Source of the DNA: Sideroxydans sp. | GTDB lineage: Bacteria > Pseudomonadota > Gammaproteobacteria > Burkholderiales > Gallionellaceae | Reading direction: 5' to 3' | NCBI GenBank assembly: GCA_013824485.1 | Contig: PNNY01000007.1 | Location: 1-34,491, forward strand | DNA: 34,491 nucleotides | Part shown: positions 9,781 through 16,556 of the stretch, piece after piece | Layout of the letters: each line of letters begins with the position of its first letter | Numbering within the stretch: position 1 is the stretch's first letter | Notes under the pieces: model-generated | Seen by the model: the letters and a program-made list of their open reading frames with translations, nothing else | What the model was told of the DNA's origin: nothing | Databases searched by the model: none | Made by a program: the position numbers and the translations under genes

Positions 9781-10496
9781 TGTTATTGCTCGACATTGGG
9801 AATTCGAGAATCAAATGGGCGTTGGTGCAAGAGGGGCGTCAAGTGAACGTGGGTGCATTCGAAAATTCCGCGTCGGTATCGCTGCAACAGGAATTCGCGG
9901 CACTCACGGTGCCATCGCGCGTCCTGGTTTCCAATGTGGCTGGTGAGGATGTGGCCAGGAGGGTGCGCGAGCTTTGCACCGCGTGGGTTCGACCATTGGA
10001 TTTCGTGAGTGCAAAGATCGAGCAATGTGGCGTGCGCAATGGATACGCCCAGCCGCAGCGTTTGGGGAGTGACCGCTGGGCGGCGTTGATCGCGGCTTGG
10101 CATGAAGTGCGCGGCGCATGTCTGGTGGTGACTTGCGGTACGGCTACAACAGTAGATGCGCTCTCAGCCCAAGGTGAGTTCTTGGGCGGGCTGATCCTGC
10201 CGGGTGTGGATATGATGCAGCGCTGTCTTGTCACAGGCACGGCGCAACTGACGGCAACTGAAGGTTCGTTGAGAGACTTTCCGTTGGATACCTCTGACGC
10301 CATTTATAGCGGTGCGATAAGGGCCACACTAGGAGCGATCGAGAGTCAGTACGTGTTGTTGAAGGATGCAGAAGCGCGTGTGCTGTTGAGTGGTGGCGCT
10401 GCGGTGAAAGTGTCGCCACATCTGTCCATGCCGTTCGATCATGTGGATAATCTGGTCTTGCGGGGATTGCAGATCATTGGGGAAGGTGCAGCATGA
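9777..10496 (+). CDS. coaX: Type III pantothenate kinase
   Basis: First committed step of coenzyme A synthesis: phosphorylation of pantothenate. About 239 residues, normal for CoaX. Visible motifs are the N-terminal ASKHA phosphate loop DIGNSRIKWA (6-15), PQRLGSDRWAA (93-103) containing the catalytic Asp99, TCGTATTVDAL (119-129), and GGLILPGVDMM. Two adjacent ATGs (9777 and 9780) are possible; GAGGAAGG at 9768-9775 serves either. The first overlaps the birA stop. The stop overlaps the next gene in the same ATGA manner, so birA, coaX and the SPOR gene form a tight operon. Confidence 0.95.
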   Translation: MMLLLDIGNSRIKWALVQEGRQVNVGAFENSASVSLQQEFAALTVPSRVLVSNVAGEDVARRVRELCTAWVRPLDFVSAKIEQCGVRNGYAQPQRLGSDRWAALIAAWHEVRGACLVVTCGTATTVDALSAQGEFLGGLILPGVDMMQRCLVTGTAQLTATEGSLRDFPLDTSDAIYSGAIRATLGAIESQYVLLKDAEARVLLSGGAAVKVSPHLSMPFDHVDNLVLRGLQIIGEGAA

Positions 10497-11218
10497 CAAA
10501 GTGGGTGTTAGGTCTTTTGTTGGTATTGAACATCGCATTCTTCGCGCTGATGCAATGGGGCGGTGCGCTGACGAAGGATGCCGATGCCGTAGTTGTTCAG
10601 GCTCCTCTCAATGAGGATAAGATTCGATTGGTGAGTGGCGTGGTGCCAGCGTCCTCAGTATCGGCTGTCTCAAGCACAGTGATTTCTGCCAATGCACAAC
10701 CCTTTGCCCCCGCATCCATCCTTTCCTCCGAACTAGCCTCTGTGCCCAAGATAGGTAAGCAATGTCTAGAGTGGGGCGAATTCTCGGGACGAGGGTTGGC
10801 AGATGCGCAAGCAGGTTTGGCTTCATTGAAGTTGGGCGAAAAGTTGTCTCAGCACATCGTTGAGCATGCGGGCGGATTTTGGGTCTACATTCCTCCGCTG
10901 AAGAGTCACATCGAAGTGCAGAGGAAGATCGCACAACTGAAAAAACTTGGAGTGGAGGATTACTTTGTCGTGCAAGAGGAAGGCGTGTGGTTGAACACCA
11001 TCTCGCTGGGTGTCTTCAGAACCGAGGACGCTGCTCAGAAATTCCTTGATAGCTTGCGTGAGAAGGGAGTGCGCAGTGCAAAGGTGGGAGAACGCATGAG
11101 CAAGCTCAAGTTCACCGTGTTCGCATTGAAGGATGTGGATGCGGCCACAGCCGAGAAGATAAAGGCCTTACAAAAGGGATTTCCGGACAGTGAGCTTAAA
11201 TCGACTGACTGTAATTGA
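10493..11218 (+). CDS. SPOR-domain membrane-anchored protein
   Basis: 241 residues. One N-terminal transmembrane helix (about 4-22, WVLGLLLVLNIAFFALM) is followed by a Ser/Ala-rich linker and a C-terminal SPOR-like domain of about 75 residues (GGFWVYIPPLKSHIEVQRKI ... NTISLGVFRTEDAAQKFLDSL). SPOR domains bind denuded septal peptidoglycan, so a periplasmic role near the division site is likely. C-terminal to coaX in the operon, overlapping its stop by four bases. A promoter for the downstream tRNA appears to overlap its stop codon. Family-level call only; the exact partner is unknown. Confidence 0.85.
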   Translation: MTKWVLGLLLVLNIAFFALMQWGGALTKDADAVVVQAPLNEDKIRLVSGVVPASSVSAVSSTVISANAQPFAPASILSSELASVPKIGKQCLEWGEFSGRGLADAQAGLASLKLGEKLSQHIVEHAGGFWVYIPPLKSHIEVQRKIAQLKKLGVEDYFVVQEEGVWLNTISLGVFRTEDAAQKFLDSLREKGVRSAKVGERMSKLKFTVFALKDVDAATAEKIKALQKGFPDSELKSTDCN

Positions 11219-11243
11219 CAGGACAGGGTGAAATCGGGAGAAT
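11215..11243 (+). promoter_or_regulatory. Probable sigma-70 promoter of the tRNA gene
   Basis: TTGACA (11215-11220) is separated by 17 bases from GAGAAT (11238-11243). The predicted start near 11250 lies about 38 bases before the mature tRNA. The -35 overlaps the stop codon of the SPOR gene. Confidence 0.5.
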
Positions 11244-11287
11244 GCCGCCCTCTTTTAAGGCATGTACTCTTGGCCTTGCAGGTTTCC

Positions 11288-11364
11288 GGTGATATAGCTC
11301 AGTTGGTTAGAGCACAGCACTCATAATGCTGGGGTCGGTGGTTCAAGTCCACCTATCACCACCA
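11288..11364 (+). tRNA. tRNA with CAT anticodon, probably elongator tRNA-Met
   Basis: 77 bases with a complete cloverleaf. The acceptor stem GGTGATA pairs with TATCACC (11354-11360), discriminator A is followed by an encoded CCA (11362-11364), the D arm has AGCTCAGTTGGTTAGAGC and the T arm GGTTCAAGTCC. The anticodon loop reads CTCATAA with CAT at 11322-11324. The 1-72 position is a G-C pair, so it is not initiator tRNA-fMet. The CAT anticodon could also belong to tRNA-Ile2, where lysidine modification reads AUA; the anticodon stem resembles elongator Met, but sequence alone does not settle this. Confidence 0.95.
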
Positions 11365-11370
11365 AATAAA

Positions 11371-11400
11371 AAAAACTCCAGCCGAAGCTGGAGTTTTTTT
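11371..11400. terminator. Bidirectional rho-independent terminator
   Basis: Stem AAACTCCAGC / GCTGGAGTTT with a CGAA tetraloop (11383-11386), followed by a T run on the plus strand and preceded by an A run, hence a T run on the minus strand. It ends the tRNA transcript and, from the other side, the first 30-aa peptide gene. Confidence 0.92.
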
Positions 11401-11422
11401 GTTTTCTACGACTGTGCCGCGA

Positions 11423-11515
11423 TCAGTTAGTGAACAACTCTTTCAACATCCACAAAGAAAAACCAACTGCTACGAGTGCTGTACCGATTGCGGAAATATC
11501 AGCGATGAATGACAT
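11423..11515 (-). CDS. 30-residue predicted membrane peptide, copy A
   Basis: Begins MSFIADISAIGTALVAVGF, then SLWMLKELFTN. The ATG is preceded by GGAGGAG at the ideal distance (complement of 11521-11527), one of the strongest ribosome-binding sites in the window. A single hydrophobic helix spans about residues 9-24, with Asp6 before it and Lys/Glu after it. No signal peptide and no lipobox. Copy B, 190 bases upstream on the same strand, has the same length and shares 14 of 30 residues, including MSxIADISxIGxA and VGFxxW. Selection on both copies argues for a translated gene. It ends at the bidirectional terminator. I do not recognise the family; a small subunit of a membrane complex, a regulatory peptide or a membrane toxin are all possible. 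Confidence 0.75.
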   Translation of the reverse strand: MSFIADISAIGTALVAVGFSLWMLKELFTN

Positions 11516-11570
11516 ATTTTCTCCTCCACAGAGATTCAAGTTGAACATACCAACAAAAACTACAGGGGGA

Positions 11571-11598
11571 ATCGTAGCACATTCGGAAGGTCTCGCAA
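11571..11598 (-). promoter_or_regulatory. Candidate promoter of 30-aa peptide A
   Basis: Reading the minus strand, TTGCGA (11593-11598) is followed after 16 bases by TACGAT (11571-11576), each four of six to consensus. The leader would be about 50 bases. Confidence 0.3.
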
Positions 11599-11670
11599 GT
11601 ACGTAGGCAATGGAGTACCTGACCAAATGGCTGGGCCGTTGGTCTCGGTGATGTGTGAAAGCTTGAGGGG

Positions 11671-11693
11671 TGTAGGGAGCGTAGCTTCCTACA
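11671..11693. repeat. REP-like palindrome between the two peptide genes
   Basis: Ten-base arms TGTAGGGAGC and GCTTCCTACA around a GTA loop; one position is a G-T mismatch. It lies 13 bases beyond the stop of peptide B (minus strand) and has no T run, so it is more like a transcript-stabilising or REP-type palindrome than an intrinsic terminator. Only one copy is seen in this window. Confidence 0.5.
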
Positions 11694-11705
11694 CTTAGGA
11701 CTTGG

Positions 11706-11798
11706 TTAGCCTTTGATCGTTTGAATCGTGATCCAGATTGCGAAACCGACGGAGAAGATTGCTACGCCGATGGATGAAATGTCTGCGATGTAGGACAT
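11706..11798 (-). CDS. 30-residue predicted membrane peptide, copy B
   Basis: Begins MSYIADISSIGVAIFSVGF, then AIWITIQTIKG. The ATG has AAGGGAG about 7 bases upstream (complement of 11806-11812). The predicted transmembrane helix covers about residues 10-27, with a C-terminal Lys. Compared with copy A the hydrophobic core is changed conservatively (L/I, V/F, A/S) while the N-terminal IADIS and the VGF and W positions are held. This is the upstream member of the pair; the REP-like palindrome separates them, and each may have its own promoter. No family recognised. Very short genes of this kind are easily missed by annotation pipelines. Confidence 0.75.
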   Translation of the reverse strand: MSYIADISSIGVAIFSVGFAIWITIQTIKG

Positions 11799-11820
11799 GT
11801 GGTGACTCCCTTGTGCTGGT

Positions 11821-11850
11821 TTATGATGGTTCTTATGAGCGATAGTGCAA
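11821..11850 (-). promoter_or_regulatory. Candidate promoter of 30-aa peptide B
   Basis: On the minus strand, TTGCAC (11845-11850) is followed after 18 bases by TCATAA (11821-11826), 23 bases before the ATG. Similarity to consensus is moderate. Confidence 0.3.
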
Positions 11851-11860
11851 ACTTATGAAG

Positions 11861-11888
11861 TTGACTAAAGCGGTTTTAATTATATGAG
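11861..11888 (+). promoter_or_regulatory. Candidate promoter of miaB
   Basis: TTGACT (11861-11866) is followed after 16 bases by TATGAG (11883-11888) in an AT-rich stretch about 100 bases before the miaB start. The -35 is good, the -10 mediocre. Confidence 0.4.
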
Positions 11889-11985
11889 CAGATTTCTCGA
11901 CTATTCACACATCTTTATTAAGGCTTACAGTTAAAAGGTTAATATTTCTCAATAAGTTATCGCGACCCAGTCGCAGAGGCAGAAC

Positions 11986-13314
11986 GTGCAGAAGAAGCTC
12001 TATATAAAGACCTACGGTTGCCAGATGAACGAGTACGACTCTGACAAGATGGCAGATGTGATGCAAGCCTGCGGCGATATGGCGCAGGTGGATAGGCCCG
12101 AGGATGCGGACATCATCTTGTTTAACACATGCTCGATCCGTGAGAAGGCTGAGGACAAAGTGTTCTCTGACCTTGGGCGTGCACGCGAGATGAAGTTAAG
12201 GAAACCGGCTTTGTTGATCGGCGTTGGAGGTTGTGTCGCTAGCCAAGAGGGGCATGCCATCCTCAAGCGCGCACCTTACGTAGATGTGGTCTTCGGTCCG
12301 CAGACCTTGCATCGTTTGCCGCAACTCATTGAGGATCGGCTTGCCAGTGGCCGCGCTCAGGTGGACATCAGCTTCCCTGAGATCGAGAAGTTCGACCATC
12401 TCCCCGCTGCGCAAACCACCCATGGCGCAGCGTTCGTCTCCATCATGGAAGGGTGCAGCAAATATTGCACCTTCTGTGTCGTGCCGTACACGCGCGGAGA
12501 AGAGATATCACGACCGTTTGAGGATGTGTTGCGTGAAGTGGAGAAGTTGACCGCACAAGGGGTGAGTGAGATCACTTTGATTGGTCAAAACGTGAATGCC
12601 TATCAGGGCGAGACGCCTGATGGTGATACGGTGGATTTCGCGTATCTGGTGCAGGCGGTTGCTGCGATTCCTAGCGTCCAGCGTTTGCGTTTCACGACCT
12701 CGCATCCTCGCGAGATGTCACAACGATTGATCGACCTTTACGCGACGACATCCAAGCTGGCGAGCCATCTGCACCTGCCTGTACAGTCGGGCTCTGACCG
12801 CATCTTGGCGGCGATGAAGCGCGGCTACACGGCGCTGGAATACAAATCAGTGGTGCGCAAATTGCGTGTCGCTCGTCCAGACATATCGATCACTTCCGAT
12901 TTCATCATCGGTTTTCCCGGAGAGACGGAAAGTGATTTTGAAGCAACGATGAAGTTGATCGACGAAGTTGGCTTCGATGCCAGTTTTAGTTTCTTGTTCA
13001 GCCCACGTCCAGGTACGCCCGCTGCCGAGATGCAAGATGACACGCCCTATGAGGTCAAGATGGCGCGTTTGCATCGTTTGCAAGAACGTATCGCAACTCT
13101 GGGCCAACAAGTTAGCGATAGCATGGCGGGTACGGTGCAACGCGTGCTGGTGGAGAACATCTCGCGTAAGAGTGATGCCGAGTTGGCGGGTCGCACAGAG
13201 AACAATCGAGTAGTCAATTTTGCGGGCTCACCGGGGATGTTGGGGCGCTATGTGGATGTGCGCATCGCATCGGGTACTTTGCATACCTTGCGTGGAGAAT
13301 TGGTGCTGAAATGA
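11986..13314 (+). CDS. miaB: tRNA-2-methylthio-N6-dimethylallyladenosine synthase
   Basis: Radical-SAM methylthiotransferase that adds the 2-methylthio group to i6A37 of tRNAs reading UNN codons. 442 residues, normal length. The N-terminal UPF0004 domain holds the auxiliary cluster cysteines Cys12 (YGCQMN), Cys49 (FNTCSIRE) and Cys83 (GGCVASQ). The radical-SAM CxxxCxxC motif is at Cys157, Cys161 and Cys164 ([17 protein letters not shown]). A TRAM domain is C-terminal. The start is GTG, with GAGG about 7 bases upstream. It overlaps ybeY by four bases; phoH, which often sits between them, is absent. Confidence 0.96.
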   Translation: MQKKLYIKTYGCQMNEYDSDKMADVMQACGDMAQVDRPEDADIILFNTCSIREKAEDKVFSDLGRAREMKLRKPALLIGVGGCVASQEGHAILKRAPYVDVVFGPQTLHRLPQLIEDRLASGRAQVDISFPEIEKFDHLPAAQTTHGAAFVSIMEGCSKYCTFCVVPYTRGEEISRPFEDVLREVEKLTAQGVSEITLIGQNVNAYQGETPDGDTVDFAYLVQAVAAIPSVQRLRFTTSHPREMSQRLIDLYATTSKLASHLHLPVQSGSDRILAAMKRGYTALEYKSVVRKLRVARPDISITSDFIIGFPGETESDFEATMKLIDEVGFDASFSFLFSPRPGTPAAEMQDDTPYEVKMARLHRLQERIATLGQQVSDSMAGTVQRVLVENISRKSDAELAGRTENNRVVNFAGSPGMLGRYVDVRIASGTLHTLRGELVLK

Positions 13315-13757
13315 GTGATGAGAATAAACTTTCGCTGTCGGTACAGTTCGCCAGCAATGCGAAGAAATTGCCGACTCGACAACAATTCCGCCGCTGGGTG
13401 AAAGTGGCGCTACAACAAGATGTGCAGATGGTGTTGCGCATCGTGGATGACATCGAAGGGCGTGCGCTGAACCAGAGCTATCGCGGCAAAGATTACGCGA
13501 CCAATGTGCTGACTTTCGTCTATGACGATAGTGAGCCACTGTATGGCGATGTGGTCATCTGCGCGCCTGTGGTGGCACGTGAAGCGAAAGAGCAAGGTAA
13601 AGAACTGCTCGCACACTTTGCGCACTTGACCATCCATGCGGTGTTGCATCTTCAGGGTTATGACCACGAGAACAAACGTGACGCAGAGGAAATGGAGGCG
13701 CTCGAGACTGCGTTGATGCTCAAATTACGGTATCCTGCACCTTATCTAGTTAGTTGA
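13311..13757 (+). CDS. ybeY: Endoribonuclease YbeY, 16S rRNA 3' maturation
   Basis: Zinc-dependent single-strand RNase acting in 16S rRNA 3'-end processing and ribosome quality control. 148 residues. The metal-binding H3xH5xH signature is [11 protein letters not shown] with His109, His113 and His119; NVLTFVYDD and YGDVVIC precede it, as in the family. The start overlaps the miaB stop (ATGA). corC follows after 9 bases, so miaB, ybeY and corC form an operon. Confidence 0.95.
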   Translation: MSDENKLSLSVQFASNAKKLPTRQQFRRWVKVALQQDVQMVLRIVDDIEGRALNQSYRGKDYATNVLTFVYDDSEPLYGDVVICAPVVAREAKEQGKELLAHFAHLTIHAVLHLQGYDHENKRDAEEMEALETALMLKLRYPAPYLVS

Positions 13758-13766
13758 AGTCGAGTA

Positions 13767-14615
13767 ATGGACGGTTCAGAAAGTAGTAGTAAACCCAGTT
13801 TGTTGGAGCGGCTCTCCAATCTTTTATTGCGTGAGCCGGAAGACCGTGAGCAGTTGGTCGCTCTGTTGCATAGCGCTTACGAACGCAATCTGTTGGATGC
13901 TGATGCGCTTTCTATGATGGAGGGCGTCATCCAGGTCTCAGAGCGCCAAGTGCGCGAGATCATGATTCCCCGTGCGCAGATGGATGTCATCGACATCAGT
14001 CAGCCGCCAGAAGAGTTCATTCCCCACGTCATCGAAACAGCGCACTCACGTTTCCCCGTCACCGATGGCGACAAAGACAACATCATCGGTATCTTGTTGG
14101 CGAAAGACTTGTTGCGTTACTACGCGGGTGAGGAGTTTGATGTGCGCGACATGTTGCGCCCTGCTGTGTTTGTGCCCGAATCCAAGCGCCTCAACATCTT
14201 GTTGCGCGACTTCCGCAGTAATCGCAATCACATCGCACTAGTGGTGGATGAGTACGGCGGTGTGAGCGGTATGGTCACCATCGAAGACGTGCTGGAGCAG
14301 ATCGTCGGCGACATCGCGGATGAGTACGACTTCGATGAGGAGGAGGACAACATCATCCGGCAGGATGATGCGCATTGGCGCGTCAAGGCCGACACTGAGA
14401 TTGAAGACTTCAACGAGGCGTTGGGTACGGATTTCAGCGATGAGGACTACGATACCATCGGTGGCTTGGTACTCAAGTCGGCAGGCCAGCTACCCAAGCG
14501 TAATGACCGCATCCAGATCGGTGAATGGCAGTTCACTGTGTTACGTGCCGACAGCCGCAGGTTGCATTCCTTGCTGGTGGAACGCCTGCTGATCGAGGCC
14601 GACAAGCAGGAGTGA
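13767..14615 (+). CDS. corC: CorC/HlyC family CBS-domain protein
   Basis: 282 residues. A soluble CorC-type protein: two CBS motifs (about 70-190; REIMIPRAQMDVIDI and VVDEYGGVSGMVTIEDVLEQIVGDIADEYD) and a C-terminal CorC/HlyC transporter-associated domain (TIGGLVLKSAGQLPKRNDRI). The family is linked to Mg/Co efflux and envelope homeostasis; in proteobacteria the gene typically sits next to lnt and ybeY. Here a three-gene minus-strand block separates it from lnt. No transmembrane segments. Confidence 0.92.
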   Translation: MDGSESSSKPSLLERLSNLLLREPEDREQLVALLHSAYERNLLDADALSMMEGVIQVSERQVREIMIPRAQMDVIDISQPPEEFIPHVIETAHSRFPVTDGDKDNIIGILLAKDLLRYYAGEEFDVRDMLRPAVFVPESKRLNILLRDFRSNRNHIALVVDEYGGVSGMVTIEDVLEQIVGDIADEYDFDEEEDNIIRQDDAHWRVKADTEIEDFNEALGTDFSDEDYDTIGGLVLKSAGQLPKRNDRIQIGEWQFTVLRADSRRLHSLLVERLLIEADKQE

Positions 14616-14620
14616 TGCAG

Positions 14621-14645
14621 GAGTCGTTCTAGCTTAGAACGACTC
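14621..14645. terminator. Shared hairpin at convergent 3' ends of corC and the rluF-like gene
   Basis: Perfect 11-base arms GAGTCGTTCTA and TAGAACGACTC around a GCT loop. The right arm also encodes the last residues and stop of the minus-strand gene. There is no T run on either side, so it may stabilise 3' ends or aid termination rather than act as a classical intrinsic terminator. Confidence 0.6.
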
Positions 14646-15365
14646 ATCCTCACGTAGATAACGCCACTGCCCCTGTGGCAACTCCCCTAGCCTAACTTTG
14701 CCGATGCGCACGCGTTTCAATGCGGTGACGCGCAATCCCACCATCTCACACATACGGCGTATCTGACGCTTCTTGCCTTCTACGAGGATGAAGCGCAGTT
14801 GGTCGTCATTCATCCAACTCACTTTGGCGGGTTTCAGCTTCTTACCATCCAAGGACAAACCGTGATTCAGCATCGCCAAGCCGTTGTTCTCCAACTTACC
14901 TTGCACGCGCACGAGATATTCTTTTTCGATGGGCGAATCTTCGCCGATGAGTTGCTTGGCTACTCGTCCGTCTTGCGTGAGTACCAATAAACCGGTGGAG
15001 TCGATGTCGAGGCGGCCGGCAGGCGCCAGCCCCAAGAACTGGCTGCGATGGAAGCGATGCGGCGACTTGTCTTCTGTCCAACGTGTGGCTTGGTCGAACA
15101 GCAAGATAGCGGGTTTGTAGCCTTCTTCTGCTTGTCCTGAGACGTAGCCCACAGGCTTGTGCATCAAGATGGTGACGCGATCTTTTTGTTTGGCTTGTGC
15201 AGCTTTTTCGAGAGTGATCTTTTGCGTGGGCAAAATCTTAAAACCGAGTTCGCTCACCAGTTCGCCATCAACCTTAACCCAACCTTTGGCGATGTAATCA
15301 TCCGCCTCGCGGCGTGAGCAGAGACCTTGTTCGGACATGAGTTTTGAGAGTCGTACTTTTTCCAT
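14634..15365 (-). CDS. RsuA/RluB/E/F-family pseudouridine synthase, RluF-like
   Basis: 243 residues. An N-terminal S4 RNA-binding domain (RLSKLMSEQGLCSRREADDYI, about 5-60) precedes the RsuA-type catalytic core with AGRLDIDSTGLLVLT, catalytic Asp120, then KEYLVRV and the C-terminal VEGKKRQIRRMCEMVGL. The S4 sequence and the RRMCE motif resemble E. coli RluF (23S rRNA U2604) most, but small-subunit RsuA cannot be excluded. It is last in a minus-strand operon behind marC; its ribosome-binding site AGGA overlaps the 3' end of marC. Confidence 0.88.
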   Translation of the reverse strand: MEKVRLSKLMSEQGLCSRREADDYIAKGWVKVDGELVSELGFKILPTQKITLEKAAQAKQKDRVTILMHKPVGYVSGQAEEGYKPAILLFDQATRWTEDKSPHRFHRSQFLGLAPAGRLDIDSTGLLVLTQDGRVAKQLIGEDSPIEKEYLVRVQGKLENNGLAMLNHGLSLDGKKLKPAKVSWMNDDQLRFILVEGKKRQIRRMCEMVGLRVTALKRVRIGKVRLGELPQGQWRYLREDESF

Positions 15366-15367
15366 TT

Positions 15368-15994
15368 TTATCCTAATGCGGGAAACAATCCGCGTAATCC
15401 GCCTGCCATGAATTCCACAGCGATAGCGGCCAATAACAATCCCATCAAACGGGTAACGATGTTGCTGCCAATCCTACCCAAACGTCGCGATACCCATGGT
15501 GCGATGAGGAAGGTGAGCCAGACGGTGAGGCTGAGTGCGACGAGCACCAGCGCCATCACGCCGTAGTGTCCGGTGCCACTGCCTTTGTGTGCGTCGAGGA
15601 TGACGGTGCTGATCGCACCGGGGCCGGCGAGCAAGGGCGTAGAGAGCGGTACGATGGCGATGGACGACGTGGCATCGCCGTCCGCTTTGTCGTCAGGCGC
15701 GAGCTTGGGCTTGTCGCCGATGAGCATGTTGATGGACATCAGCAGCAGCAAGATACCGCCCGCCGTGCGGAAAGAATGGATGCTGATGCCGAAGAACTCC
15801 AAGATCGCCTCGCCCAGCAATAATGCAGCAAGCAAAATGACCAACACGGAAAGCGATGCGATGCGTCCCACCCGTTCACGCTTCTGCGCCGTCATCCCCG
15901 CAGTGAATGCGATGATGATAGGGATGATGCCCACCGGATCGATGATCGCGAACAGGCTGATGAAGATTTTTGTGTATTCGGTGAAGTCGAGCAT
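15368..15994 (-). CDS. MarC/YhgN family inner-membrane protein
   Basis: 208 residues, six predicted transmembrane helices. Family hallmarks: FISLFAIIDPVGIIPII near the N terminus and the repeat-like IAIVPLSTPLLAGPGAISTVI in the middle. The family was named for multiple antibiotic resistance, but its function is unproven; no substrate is assigned. Only two bases separate its stop from the pseudouridine synthase start, and nine bases lie between it and the upstream cNMP-binding gene. Confidence 0.9.
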   Translation of the reverse strand: MLDFTEYTKIFISLFAIIDPVGIIPIIIAFTAGMTAQKRERVGRIASLSVLVILLAALLLGEAILEFFGISIHSFRTAGGILLLLMSINMLIGDKPKLAPDDKADGDATSSIAIVPLSTPLLAGPGAISTVILDAHKGSGTGHYGVMALVLVALSLTVWLTFLIAPWVSRRLGRIGSNIVTRLMGLLLAAIAVEFMAGGLRGLFPALG

Positions 15995-16003
15995 ATCGAT
16001 TCG

Positions 16004-16477
16004 TTAGACGATGTGATCGACAAGTTGTCCTACCGCCATGCGCAGGCGGCGCGACAAACTGACTGCGATGGAGCGGATGACACGTGCTGCCATGCGCGGA
16101 TGTTCTTCCAACATCTTGTCCATCGCCTCTTTCGAGAGCGTCAGTAGGATGCTGTCTTGTGCGGCAGAGCAGGTGGCGGAACGACGTTCGCCATCCAGTA
16201 CCGCCATTTCACCGAAGGCTCGACCATGACCCAAAGTGACCATCTCCACCTGCTCTTCGTTCTGATTCGCCTTGATGACGGAGACGCTGCCGGAATGCAC
16301 GATACACATGAAGGTGCCGATATCCCCCTCGTTAAAGATGACCTCATCCTTGGCGACTTTGCTGACACTGAAATAATGCGCAGCAGCCCGTAGTTCGGCG
16401 GGCGCCAGATGATTGAATAGGTCGCAGTCGATCAGCATGGAGCTGATCTCTTCGAGGAGAGCGTAAGGTGTTGCCAT
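16004..16477 (-). CDS. Stand-alone cyclic nucleotide-binding domain protein
   Basis: 157 residues made of a single CRP-type cNMP-binding beta-roll plus flanking helices. The phosphate-binding cassette FGEMAVLDGERRSA (88-101) keeps Glu90 and an Arg, as in nucleotide-binding members. There is no helix-turn-helix, kinase or channel domain, so it is not itself a CRP-like transcription factor; the C-terminal helix (RMAARVIRSIAVSLSRRLRM) could be a partner-binding surface. First gene of the operon with marC and the rluF-like gene. Ligand and partner are unknown. Confidence 0.85.
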   Translation of the reverse strand: MATPYALLEEISSMLIDCDLFNHLAPAELRAAAHYFSVSKVAKDEVIFNEGDIGTFMCIVHSGSVSVIKANQNEEQVEMVTLGHGRAFGEMAVLDGERRSATCSAAQDSILLTLSKEAMDKMLEEHPRMAARVIRSIAVSLSRRLRMAVGQLVDHIV

Positions 16478-16521
16478 GGTGCGCTTCTGGGTTGGTTCTG
16501 ATGGCGGCGGAAGTTACACCG

Positions 16522-16527
16522 TATAAT
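16522..16527 (+). promoter_or_regulatory. Candidate -10 element for lnt
   Basis: A perfect TATAAT 30 bases before the GTG start of lnt. No convincing -35 stands at the right distance, so confidence is limited. Confidence 0.35.
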
Positions 16528-16556
16528 CGGACGAATCAACTTAATCCCAGCCATTC

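Noticed and set aside
11288-11364. Initiator tRNA-fMet
   Set aside because: It has a paired G1-C72 end and lacks the three G-C pairs next to the anticodon loop typical of initiators.
11423-11798. Filamentous-phage coat proteins as an identity for the two 30-aa peptides
   Set aside because: The size and single helix are similar, but there is no signal peptide, no basic C-terminal DNA-binding tail, and no other phage gene nearby.
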